A DNA stretch of 36,880 bases, from NCBI GenBank assembly GCA_016873835.1, contig VGVY01000012.1, positions 1 to 36,880 of the forward strand, in the 5' to 3' direction. The notes under the pieces were generated by a model that made no database searches, was not told where the DNA came from, and saw only the letters and a program-made list of their open reading frames with translations. Positions 27,265 to 34,519 of this stretch are shown one piece after another. This stretch comes from Ignavibacteria bacterium (GTDB taxonomy: Bacteria > Bacteroidota > Ignavibacteria > Ignavibacteriales > Melioribacteraceae). The translations under genes were made by a program, and so were the position numbers. Position 1 is the stretch's first letter, and each line of letters starts with the position of its first letter.

Positions 27265-28812
27265 TTGGATATTAAAAAAGTTATTTTAGCCATTCCTTTA
27301 ATTCTAATATTTCTTTTCGGATGCGGCTCTGTAAAAATTGAAAATTCTGAAAAAGTAAATCAAAATTTACCTAAAGTGGAGCGTGAATTTCGAGGTACGT
27401 GGATTGCTACTGTTGCTAATATCAATTGGCCAAGTAAAAAAGGTTTATCATCAGAAGAACAGAAAAAAGAGGCAATATTTATTCTCGACAAATTGAGTGC
27501 ATGTAATTTAAATGCAGTTATATTTCAAGCTAGGCCTCAATGTGATGCAATGTACAAAAGTGAACTTGAGCCCTGGTCTTACTTTTTGTCTGGAAAACAA
27601 GGAGAAGCTCCTGAACCGTTTTATGACCCTCTTGAATTTTGGATAAAAGAAGCTCATGAGAGAGGAATGGAATTACATGTGTGGTTAAATCCCTATCGAG
27701 CTCATCATATTGATGGTGGTGAAGTTTCAGAATATTCAATAGTTAAAAAGCATCCGGATTGGGTTGTTAATTTAAAATCAGGATATTGGTGGTTAGACCC
27801 AAGTAATAAAGAAGTTCAAGATCATTCATTAAATGTAGTTCTTGACATCACAAAAAGGTATGATGTTGATGGAATTCATTTCGACGATTATTTCTATCCA
27901 TATCCATCATATAATGATGACATCGATTTTCCAGACGAAAAAAGTTGGAATACTTATTTGACATCCGGCGGAAAATTAAACAGATCGGATTGGCGGCGTC
28001 ATAATATCAATATTTTTATTGAAAGAGTTTATAATGGAATAAAAAATATCAAGCCACATGTAAAGTTTGGATTGAGTCCATTTGGAATTTGGAGACCAGG
28101 TAATCCTGAATCCATTGAGGGATTTGACCAATATGAAAAACTTTTCGCCGATGCAAAACTTTGGATTAACAAAGGTTGGGTTGATTATTGGTCGCCGCAA
28201 ATTTATTGGAAAATTGGTACAGTTAAACAAAGTTTCCCAGTAATATTGGGCTGGTGGAAAAATGAAAACTTAAAAGGGAGACACTATTGGCCGGGTATTA
28301 ATATAGTTAGAGAAAACAACGATTTGAATACTCAGGAAGCAATTAATCAAATAATGATAATTAGAGGAATGCTGCCTGATTCACCTGGAAATATTTGTTG
28401 GAGCGCTGGACCAATTCTTGAATTTAAAGAATTGTTTGATGCTCTAATAAATGGTCCTTACAATAGAAAAGCATTAATACCAGCAACAAACTGGTTTAAT
28501 AATTCTAAACCCGCAACACCAAGAGTAAATATTAGTTTTACCGATGATACAGCAAATGTAAATTGGAATTTGGAAGGCATGGAAAATGTTTTTTGCTGGA
28601 TCCTTTATTTTAAATATGATGGAAGATGGGATTACAAAATATTTAGTAAAGAAAAAAAATCATATGAAATTCCGCTGATTTCGGGAATTAAATTTTTCAA
28701 TAGCGACGGTAACGAAGTTGTTAGAAAATACAAATTAACTGAAATCGCAGTTTCCTCGGTAGATAGAATAAGCAATGAAAGTGTGCCGTCAATTCTACAT
28801 ATAAATAAATAA
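27265..28812 (+). CDS. GHL10 (DigH/YddW-like) glycosyl hydrolase lipoprotein
   Basis: This 515-residue lipoprotein is processed at Cys20 (LILIFLFGCGS). The GHL10/DUF187 barrel runs from ~40 to 410, with RGTWIATVANINWPS, FQARPQCDAMYKS, GMELHVWLNPYRAHH, DGIHFDDYFYPYPSY and FGLSPFGIWRPG. A small C-terminal beta-domain (~415-515) follows. The barrel is a clear paralogue of the T9SS-sorted enzyme at 20648 but lacks FnIII and sorting domains, so this copy should stay in the periplasm or on the outer-membrane inner face. Known family activity (E. coli DigH) is cleavage of denuded peptidoglycan. It is the first of five co-directional genes, although 191 bp separate it from the kinase gene. Confidence 0.87.
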   Translation: MDIKKVILAIPLILIFLFGCGSVKIENSEKVNQNLPKVEREFRGTWIATVANINWPSKKGLSSEEQKKEAIFILDKLSACNLNAVIFQARPQCDAMYKSELEPWSYFLSGKQGEAPEPFYDPLEFWIKEAHERGMELHVWLNPYRAHHIDGGEVSEYSIVKKHPDWVVNLKSGYWWLDPSNKEVQDHSLNVVLDITKRYDVDGIHFDDYFYPYPSYNDDIDFPDEKSWNTYLTSGGKLNRSDWRRHNINIFIERVYNGIKNIKPHVKFGLSPFGIWRPGNPESIEGFDQYEKLFADAKLWINKGWVDYWSPQIYWKIGTVKQSFPVILGWWKNENLKGRHYWPGINIVRENNDLNTQEAINQIMIIRGMLPDSPGNICWSAGPILEFKELFDALINGPYNRKALIPATNWFNNSKPATPRVNISFTDDTANVNWNLEGMENVFCWILYFKYDGRWDYKIFSKEKKSYEIPLISGIKFFNSDGNEVVRKYKLTEIAVSSVDRISNESVPSILHINK

Positions 28813-29003
28813 CGGCTTCAATTTTAGTGTTGTTCAAACTTTTTAACTGCTATTTATTCTTTCGTATATAATAGTTTGTAATTAATTTAGTCTCATAGAA
28901 TTAATCTCGTGAATATTTTTGAAAAGATATAATTCCTTGTAAAAATGATAATGGACTGAATTTAGAAATTAGTAACTTTATTTTACCAGTAATAGGAAAA
29001 TAG
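28813..29003. other. Intergenic spacer in the salvage gene run
   Basis: These 191 bp are AT-rich, with no gene or clear hairpin. The sequence TATAATAGTTTG near 28865-28880 resembles a promoter element but is not decisive. The kinase gene may therefore have its own promoter. Confidence 0.35.
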
Positions 29004-29948
29004 GTGGGTATAAATTATTTTATTGGATTGGACGGCGGCGGTACAAAAACTAAATGTGTTATTACCGATTATGATTGTAATCCGATTTATGAATGTATTG
29101 GAGGCCCCTCAAATTTTTTGATAATAGGAACTGAAAAAGTTTCTGAAAACATTCTTGCTTTAATCCTGGAATCAATTAATCATGTTAAAATAAAACAAAA
29201 TGAGGTTTCATCAATTTTTATTGGGACTACCGGTGCTGGCAGAGAGAGCGATGCAACGAAACTTAAAAATGACTTCCTCAACTTTTCTTCATCAAAAGGA
29301 TATAACTTTCCTTTGTTTCATGTAGATAGCGATGCAAGAATTGCACTTGAAGGTGCATTCTCCGGTAAAACTGGTGCTCTCCTAATTTCTGGAACCGGCT
29401 CAGTCATTTTTGGTAAAGATAAAAATAAAATAATTCATAGAGTCGGAGGGTTCGGTAGATTACTTGGAGACGAAGGGAGCGGAAATACAATTGGAAGAAA
29501 AGGATTGAATCAAGTAGCAAGATTTTTTGATGGAAGAGGGGATAAAACAGTTTTATCTGAATTGTTGAAAAGAGATTTTGGAATTGTTGATTCTGCACAA
29601 TTAATTTCTGAAGTGTATCGAAATAATTTTGATATTGCAGCATTTGCACCACTTGTAATTGAAGCAGCGCAGAATGGAGATAAGATTGCAGAAAAAATTC
29701 TCGAAAAAGAATCTGATGAACTTTTGCTGCATGTGGAAGCAATTTATAAATTGATCAATGAGCAAGAATTAAAACTTTGTTTAGTAGGTGGAACTATTGC
29801 AACCGATAATTATTATACAAAGAAGTTTCAAATTAAATTAAAAAACAAGTTGCCATATGTAAAAATTGTTAAAGCTGAATATCCTCCAGAATTAGGTGCT
29901 GCTTTTATGGCAAAGTCAAAACTATTATTTCAAAATTATCCAAATTAA
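29004..29948 (+). CDS. BadF/BadG-type amino-sugar kinase (GlcNAc/MurNAc kinase-like)
   Basis: This 314-residue ASKHA-fold kinase has the phosphate-1 motif FIGLDGGGTKTK at 6-17, DSDARIALEGAFSG, the adenosine/phosphate loop LLISGTGSVIFG and GGFGRLLGDEGSG. These are typical of N-acetylglucosamine kinases of the BadF/BadG/BcrA/BcrD family and of the MurNAc/GlcNAc kinase MurK. It probably makes GlcNAc-6-phosphate or MurNAc phosphate in the cytoplasm; the sugar cannot be decided from sequence alone. The start is GTG 29004, with AGGA 7 nt upstream. The AmpG-like transporter gene begins 12 bp after its stop, supporting uptake followed by phosphorylation. Confidence 0.85.
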   Translation: MGINYFIGLDGGGTKTKCVITDYDCNPIYECIGGPSNFLIIGTEKVSENILALILESINHVKIKQNEVSSIFIGTTGAGRESDATKLKNDFLNFSSSKGYNFPLFHVDSDARIALEGAFSGKTGALLISGTGSVIFGKDKNKIIHRVGGFGRLLGDEGSGNTIGRKGLNQVARFFDGRGDKTVLSELLKRDFGIVDSAQLISEVYRNNFDIAAFAPLVIEAAQNGDKIAEKILEKESDELLLHVEAIYKLINEQELKLCLVGGTIATDNYYTKKFQIKLKNKLPYVKIVKAEYPPELGAAFMAKSKLLFQNYPN

Positions 29949-29960
29949 TTCCAGAAAAAT

Positions 29961-31484
29961 ATGATGAAAGAAAAACCAACTTATAGAAATCCTTGGTCAT
30001 GGATTCCATCACTTTACTTTACCGAAGCAATACCATATGTAATGGTAATGACTGTTTCAGTAATGATGTATAAAAATCTGAATATCTCTAATACTGACAT
30101 TGCATTTTTTACAAGCTTGCTTTACTTCCCATGGTTCTTAAAATTTTTATGGGGTCCATTTATTGATATGTTCAAAACCAAAAGGTTTTGGATTGTTACT
30201 ATGCAATTTGTAATTGCAGTAACATTATTTGGAATTGCTATTGGACTTCCAACATCTTTCTTTTGGGGTATTACTCTTATTGTTTTTGCTATTATGGCAT
30301 TTGCTTCAGCAACTCATGATATAGCTGCAGATGGATTGTATATGTTAGGACTCGAGCAGCAGCAGCAATCTGCTTTTGTTGGTGTAAGATCAACCTTTTA
30401 TAGAATCGCGACAGTTTTTGGTTCTGGACTATTGGTTGTTATTGCCGGTGAATTAGCTCCAAGTATGGGTTTCAAAGGCGCGTGGTCAATTGTTTTTGTA
30501 ATTGCTGGAATTCTTTTTTTGCTTCTATTTTTTTATCATAAATTTATTTTGCCTTATCCAGTTGAAGATAAAGGCACGCTTTCAAGTAAAAAATTAAAAT
30601 CATCACAAATTGGATTTCTCTTCGGAGGTTTCTTTCTTTTTGCTGGTGCATTGTATCTCGCATTTTTGATAATCAGCTCTTTGTTAAACGTTATTGGGAT
30701 TGTGTCGCCCTGGAAAACTATCTCCTCAACAATTGCATTAGTTCTAGCAATAGTAATTCTGTTCAGAACTTTTGTTGCAAGGTATGTTGAGAATTTCGAA
30801 AAGTCTCCAACTCAAAATGAACTTCTTCTTCCATTCATCGAATTTCTAAAAGCATTTGTGATATTCATGAAGAAGAAAGATATCTGGAATATTCTAGGGT
30901 TTCTTTTATTTTTCAGATTTGCCGAAGCACAATTAGTAAAATTAGTACAGCCTTTCTTACTCGACCCAAGAAGCAGTGGGGGATTGGAATTAACAACCTC
31001 ACAAGTTGGAATTGTTTATGGTACAATTGGAATTATTGCATTAACAGCTGGCGGCTTGATTGGTGGTTATGTTATATCGAAACAAGGTTTAAAATGGTGG
31101 TTATGGCCAATGATAATGTCGGTTCATATCCCTGATCTAGTATTTGTTTATCTTTCGCAATATTTACCACATGATCTGTTGATCATTAATCTGGCAGTTG
31201 CATTCGAACAATTTGGATATGGGTTTGGGTTCACTGCTTACATGATGTTTATGATAATGATTTCAGAAGGCGAACACAAAACCGCCCACTTTGCAATCTG
31301 TACCGGAATAATGGCTTTAGGTATGATGATTCCGGGAATGTTCAGCGGTGCTCTTCAAGAGCAAATTGGCTATCAAAATTTCTTTTTGTGGATAATGGTT
31401 TCTACGATTCCAGGATTTATCGTAACAGCGCTTATAAAAGTTGATCCTCAATTCGGGAAGAAACAAAATAATTCTAAAAAGTAA
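29961..31484 (+). CDS. AmpG-like major facilitator transporter
   Basis: This 507-residue inner-membrane protein has about 12-14 hydrophobic helices. It begins with WSWIPSLYFTEAIPYVMVMTVSVMMYKNLNIS, then FLKFLWGPFID, ASATHDIAADG and SAFVGVRSTFYRIATVFGSG. This is the PAT/AmpG signature region: AmpG proteins import GlcNAc-anhydroMurNAc muropeptides with protons. The long middle segment around 190-290 adds two hydrophobic stretches, as seen in other AmpG homologues. The start is one of two adjacent ATGs (29961 or 29964). Position between an amino-sugar kinase and cell-wall peptidase/epimerase genes strongly supports a muropeptide or amino-sugar role over a general sugar transporter. Confidence 0.83.
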   Translation: MMKEKPTYRNPWSWIPSLYFTEAIPYVMVMTVSVMMYKNLNISNTDIAFFTSLLYFPWFLKFLWGPFIDMFKTKRFWIVTMQFVIAVTLFGIAIGLPTSFFWGITLIVFAIMAFASATHDIAADGLYMLGLEQQQQSAFVGVRSTFYRIATVFGSGLLVVIAGELAPSMGFKGAWSIVFVIAGILFLLLFFYHKFILPYPVEDKGTLSSKKLKSSQIGFLFGGFFLFAGALYLAFLIISSLLNVIGIVSPWKTISSTIALVLAIVILFRTFVARYVENFEKSPTQNELLLPFIEFLKAFVIFMKKKDIWNILGFLLFFRFAEAQLVKLVQPFLLDPRSSGGLELTTSQVGIVYGTIGIIALTAGGLIGGYVISKQGLKWWLWPMIMSVHIPDLVFVYLSQYLPHDLLIINLAVAFEQFGYGFGFTAYMMFMIMISEGEHKTAHFAICTGIMALGMMIPGMFSGALQEQIGYQNFFLWIMVSTIPGFIVTALIKVDPQFGKKQNNSKK

Positions 31485-31523
31485 AATAATAGTTTAACAC
31501 AAATATTATTTGTAGAGTAAATT

Positions 31524-32717
31524 ATGAAAAGATTATTTTCATTAATATTATTTCTTGTATTGTACTTTCCGTTATTAGCTCAGGATTTTAAAATGAATGA
31601 AATAATAAAAGTTATAGAAGACATAAAAAATGAATTTGCACCTGATAAAAGAACAGCAATTTTTCATGTCACAGTTGAGAATAATTCTGGGGTTTTAAAA
31701 TTTTCTGGCGAAACCAACTTAACTGAAGCAAAGCTAAATTTATTTAAAAGTGTAAAAGAAAAAGGATTTAGGTTCACAGATGAAATTATAATGCTTCCTT
31801 CTGAAGAATTTAAAGATAAAATTTATGGTCTAGTTAATTTGTCGGTTGCAAATATTAGAACAACTCCAGCTCATTCTGCCGAACTCGCTACACAAGCTTT
31901 ACTTGGAACACCAGTTAAAATACTTAAAAAAACTTCTGGTTTTTATCTAATTCAAACTCCTGATCAATACATTGCGTGGGTTGATGATGATGGAATAATT
32001 CCTATTAATAAAAATATGCTGGATGAATGGAACTTTTCTGAAAAAGTAATTTATTTAAATGAATATGGCTTTGCATTTTCAGAACCGAATGAAAATTCGC
32101 AGCGAGTATCCGATCTTACTGCTGGAAACATTTTAATTAAACTACAAGAAGAGAATAATTTCTGTAAAGTAAAGTTCCCTGATGGAAGAATTGCATTTGT
32201 CAATAAAATATTTTGTAAGAATTATTTAGAATGGTTAAATAAAGAACAACCAACCGGGGAAATAATAATTTCATCTGCAAAATCATTAATGGGAATACCA
32301 TATCTATGGGGAGGTACTTCTGCAAAAGGTGTTGACTGCAGCGGTTTTACAAAAACTATTTATTATTTAAATGGCATAGTTCTTTCAAGAGATGCTTCGC
32401 AGCAAGTTAATCAAGGTGAATTAGTAAACACTGAAAATGGTTTTGAGAATTTGCATGCTGGGGATTTGTTATTTTTTGGTTATCATGCAACAGACTCAAC
32501 AAAAGAAAGAATTACACATGTAGGAATCTATATAGGCAATTATGAATACATACATGCTTCTGGAAAAGTAAAAATTAATTCATTGGATAAAAACGCTCAT
32601 AATTTCAGCGAGTTTAGGCTAACACATTTTATTAGAGCAAAAAGAATTTTGGGTTATATTGACAATAATGGGGTTGATTCATTAAAACGGAATAAATTTT
32701 ATCTTGGGGAATTTTAA
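31524..32717 (+). CDS. Secreted SH3-NlpC/P60 gamma-D-Glu endopeptidase (YkfC-like)
   Basis: This 397-residue protein has a signal peptide (MKRLFSLILFLVLYFPLLAQ) and an N-terminal segment of unknown fold. Two bacterial SH3 domains follow (~101-160 and ~175-232), then an NlpC/P60 domain with the triad Cys272 (DCSGF), His332 (THVGIYIG) and His344 (YIHASG). The architecture matches the Bacteroides/Bacillus YkfC group, which cuts the bond after gamma-D-Glu in murein peptides, releasing L-Ala-gamma-D-Glu. Its stop overlaps the next ATG by 1 nt (TAATG). That gene encodes the L-Ala-D/L-Glu epimerase, the next step in the same pathway. Confidence 0.9.
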   Translation: MKRLFSLILFLVLYFPLLAQDFKMNEIIKVIEDIKNEFAPDKRTAIFHVTVENNSGVLKFSGETNLTEAKLNLFKSVKEKGFRFTDEIIMLPSEEFKDKIYGLVNLSVANIRTTPAHSAELATQALLGTPVKILKKTSGFYLIQTPDQYIAWVDDDGIIPINKNMLDEWNFSEKVIYLNEYGFAFSEPNENSQRVSDLTAGNILIKLQEENNFCKVKFPDGRIAFVNKIFCKNYLEWLNKEQPTGEIIISSAKSLMGIPYLWGGTSAKGVDCSGFTKTIYYLNGIVLSRDASQQVNQGELVNTENGFENLHAGDLLFFGYHATDSTKERITHVGIYIGNYEYIHASGKVKINSLDKNAHNFSEFRLTHFIRAKRILGYIDNNGVDSLKRNKFYLGEF

Positions 32718-33862
32718 TGAAGTGTGGTAGAAGGACATTTCTTTCAATAGCTGGATTACTTGGAGGTTTAATATTAACAAATAGTTTTAATAAAAATTTG
32801 TTCGGCAAAACATTTTCTATAAATAAAAAAAATTCTAAAATGAAATTGACATTTAAATCCTATACACTTGAATTGAAGCATGTTTTTACACTTGCTTCAA
32901 GCTCGCGTACAACAACTCCGGTTATGTTTACCCAAATTGAATTTGATGGTGTAGTTGGATATGGCGAGGCTTCAATGCCGCCATATTTGGGCGAGTCGCA
33001 AGAATCTGCAGCAAAGTTTCTATCTAAAGTTGACCTAACAAAATTTAATGACCCTTTTGAGATAGAAAGCATTTTGGAATATGTTGATAAAATTGAACCA
33101 AATAACCCAGCCGCTAAAGCATCAATTGATATTGCTCTACATGATTTAGTTGGGAAAATTATGGGTAAGCCATGGTATAAAATCTGGAACTTAGATAAAG
33201 AAAGAACTCCTTTCACATCTTTTACAATTGGAATTGATACAGATGAAGTTGTAAAGGAAAAAGTTACTGAAGCTGAAGAGTACAAAATCTTAAAAGTAAA
33301 ACTTGGAAGAGATTCAGATAAAAGAATGATTGAAACTATTCGATCTGTTACCAATAAACCAATTGTTGTTGATGTGAATCAAGGATGGAAAGATAAATTT
33401 TTTGCACTCGATATGATTAACTGGCTAAACGAACGCAATGTAAAAATGGTAGAACAGCCGATGCCTAAAGAGATGATAGACGATATGGCGTGGCTAACTG
33501 AAAAAAGTCCGCTTCCAACTTTTGGTGATGAATCGGTTCAGAGAATTCATGATGTAATTAAAGCACACGGAGTTTATTCCGGAATTAACATTAAACTGAT
33601 GAAATGTACCGGACTTCGTGAAGCAAATAAAATGATTAATCTTGCAAAGTCACTCGGGATGGAAGTAATGCTTGGCTGCATGACAGAATCTTCATGTGCT
33701 ATTTCTGCAGTGTCGCAACTCTCTCCCGGAATTCAGTGGGCAGACCTTGATGGCGCACTCTTAATAAGTAACGATCCTTTTGAAGGAACAAAAGTTATTG
33801 ATGGAAAAGTTGTTTTGTCTGATAGCCCCGGTATTGGTATAACAAAAGTATTGCCACATTAA
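32717..33862 (+). CDS. L-Ala-D/L-Glu (dipeptide) epimerase with Tat-like signal
   Basis: This 381-residue enolase-superfamily enzyme of the muconate-lactonizing subgroup converts L-Ala-D-Glu to L-Ala-L-Glu. Visible catalytic residues are Lys193/Lys195 (KVKLG), metal ligands Asp219 (VVDVNQGW), Glu246 (VEQPMP) and Asp271 (GDES), the second base Lys293 (IKLMK), and Asp343-x-Asp345 (DLDG), which contacts the dipeptide in this subfamily. The first ~35 residues look like a twin-arginine signal (GRRTFLSIAGLLGGLIL), so the enzyme may fold in the cytoplasm and act in the periplasm. An internal ATG at 32840 would give a cytoplasmic form beginning MKLTFKSY. The TAATG overlap with the peptidase gene supports the upstream start. 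Confidence 0.9.
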   Translation: MKCGRRTFLSIAGLLGGLILTNSFNKNLFGKTFSINKKNSKMKLTFKSYTLELKHVFTLASSSRTTTPVMFTQIEFDGVVGYGEASMPPYLGESQESAAKFLSKVDLTKFNDPFEIESILEYVDKIEPNNPAAKASIDIALHDLVGKIMGKPWYKIWNLDKERTPFTSFTIGIDTDEVVKEKVTEAEEYKILKVKLGRDSDKRMIETIRSVTNKPIVVDVNQGWKDKFFALDMINWLNERNVKMVEQPMPKEMIDDMAWLTEKSPLPTFGDESVQRIHDVIKAHGVYSGINIKLMKCTGLREANKMINLAKSLGMEVMLGCMTESSCAISAVSQLSPGIQWADLDGALLISNDPFEGTKVIDGKVVLSDSPGIGITKVLPH

Positions 33863-33871
33863 TTTGTATTG

Positions 33872-33921
33872 GTAATTCTCTTTTAGGAATTACGCTTAAC
33901 ACTAGTGATTTTATAAATCAC
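33872..33921. repeat. Two short hairpins between epimerase and transposase genes
   Basis: GTAATTC (33872-33878) pairs with GAATTAC (33887-33893) over an 8-nt loop. GTGATTT (33905-33911) pairs with AAATCAC (33915-33921) over 3 nt. The second overlaps the transposase stop. Neither is followed by a T-run, so they are not classic terminators but may act as 3'-end structures of the convergent genes. Confidence 0.45.
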
Positions 33922-34465
33922 AGATATTTTCATTATTCTCTTTTTCAATTTCCCATTTGAGTGGATTTCCCTCAATATACTTTCTGATATTATAAAGCTC
34001 TCTTTCATTCCGAATAATTCTATCATAAAAACGTGGCTGCCAAGAGAAATTGTTATAACCATTTTTATTTGCCCAGCGTGTAACTGCAGCTTTGAATTTT
34101 CCTACAACATCGCCAAGTGGTAAAGACGCCATAGATGGCGTCTCATTAATTTGTTTGTTGTGAGACGGCATATATGCCGTCTCTACGGCGGGATTGATTA
34201 TAATTATGCCATGCACATGGTTGGGCATTATTATATAATAATCTATTTCTACATTTACAAAATGTTTGGGTATTTCTTTCCAATAATGCTCTGCTATTTT
34301 CCCTAATTCATTCAATATCATTATTTCTTTTACAACTTTCCCAAAATGTCTAACATGATTTTTTGTATTGATTGTTATATAATAATACCACGGATTAGAG
34401 TAATCCCATTCTTTCAATCTTGAGGATTCAATGCGGAATGTATTTTTAAATTTTGTCATCAACAA
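33911..34465 (-). CDS. REP-associated tyrosine transposase-like protein (Y1/HUH, RAYT)
   Basis: This 184-residue single-strand nuclease of the IS200/Y1 fold has an HUH motif (MPNHVHGIIII, His-Val-His) and the catalytic-tyrosine helix region WQPRFYDRIIRNERELYNIRKYI ending in EGNPLKW. RAYTs are domesticated relatives of IS200/IS605 transposases that act on REP hairpins near their own gene. Between HVHGIIIINP and GDVVGKFKAAVTRW lies a ~25-residue segment encoded by two REP-like palindromes (VETAYMPSH and NETPSMASL). A third unit of the same design lies 19 bp upstream of the ATG. Catalytic residues look intact, so it may be active. No IS200-type ends were identified. Confidence 0.88.
   Translation of the reverse strand: MLMTKFKNTFRIESSRLKEWDYSNPWYYYITINTKNHVRHFGKVVKEIMILNELGKIAEHYWKEIPKHFVNVEIDYYIIMPNHVHGIIIINPAVETAYMPSHNKQINETPSMASLPLGDVVGKFKAAVTRWANKNGYNNFSWQPRFYDRIIRNERELYNIRKYIEGNPLKWEIEKENNENICDL
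34120..34146 (-). repeat. REP-like palindrome unit 3, inside the transposase gene
   Basis: A 27-nt unit, inverted relative to the other two: GTAAAGACG-N10-CGTCTCAT on the + strand, with core CCATAGATGG. It differs from the reverse complement of the consensus at two arm positions. It encodes NETPSMASL of the transposase and lies 13 nt from unit 2, making an inverted pair like a BIME. Confidence 0.75.
34160..34186 (+). repeat. REP-like palindrome unit 2, inside the transposase gene
   Basis: A 27-nt unit GTGAGACG-N10-CGTCTCTAC with core GCATATATGC; the arms and core form one continuous palindrome from 34162 to 34183. It encodes VETAYMPSH in the transposase on the minus strand. It has the same orientation as unit 1. 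Confidence 0.82.
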
Positions 34466-34483
34466 AATTAATTTTACAAAAAT

Positions 34484-34510
34484 GTGAGACGCCCGATCGG
34501 GCGTCTCTAC
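34484..34510 (+). repeat. REP-like palindrome unit 1, between NagB-LmbE and transposase genes
   Basis: A 27-nt unit GTGAGACG-N10-CGTCTCTAC with core CCCGATCGGG; the palindrome spans 34486-34507. It lies 9 nt past the stop of the NagB-LmbE gene and 18 nt before the transposase ATG, the usual place for a REP. It could also stabilise or end the upstream transcript. Confidence 0.82.
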
Positions 34511-34519
34511 AAATATTTT

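Noticed and set aside
29404-29742. 112-codon antisense frame in the kinase gene
   Set aside because: The translation is rich in Leu, Gln and Phe without domain features and overlaps a kinase with intact motifs.
32860-33354. 164-codon open frame antisense to the epimerase gene
   Set aside because: It is a shadow of a gene with intact catalytic residues, with no ribosome-binding site or recognisable domain.
34120-34510. CRISPR array
   Set aside because: There are only three palindromic units, in mixed orientation and with unequal spacing, and they are linked to a RAYT gene. This is REP-like, not CRISPR.
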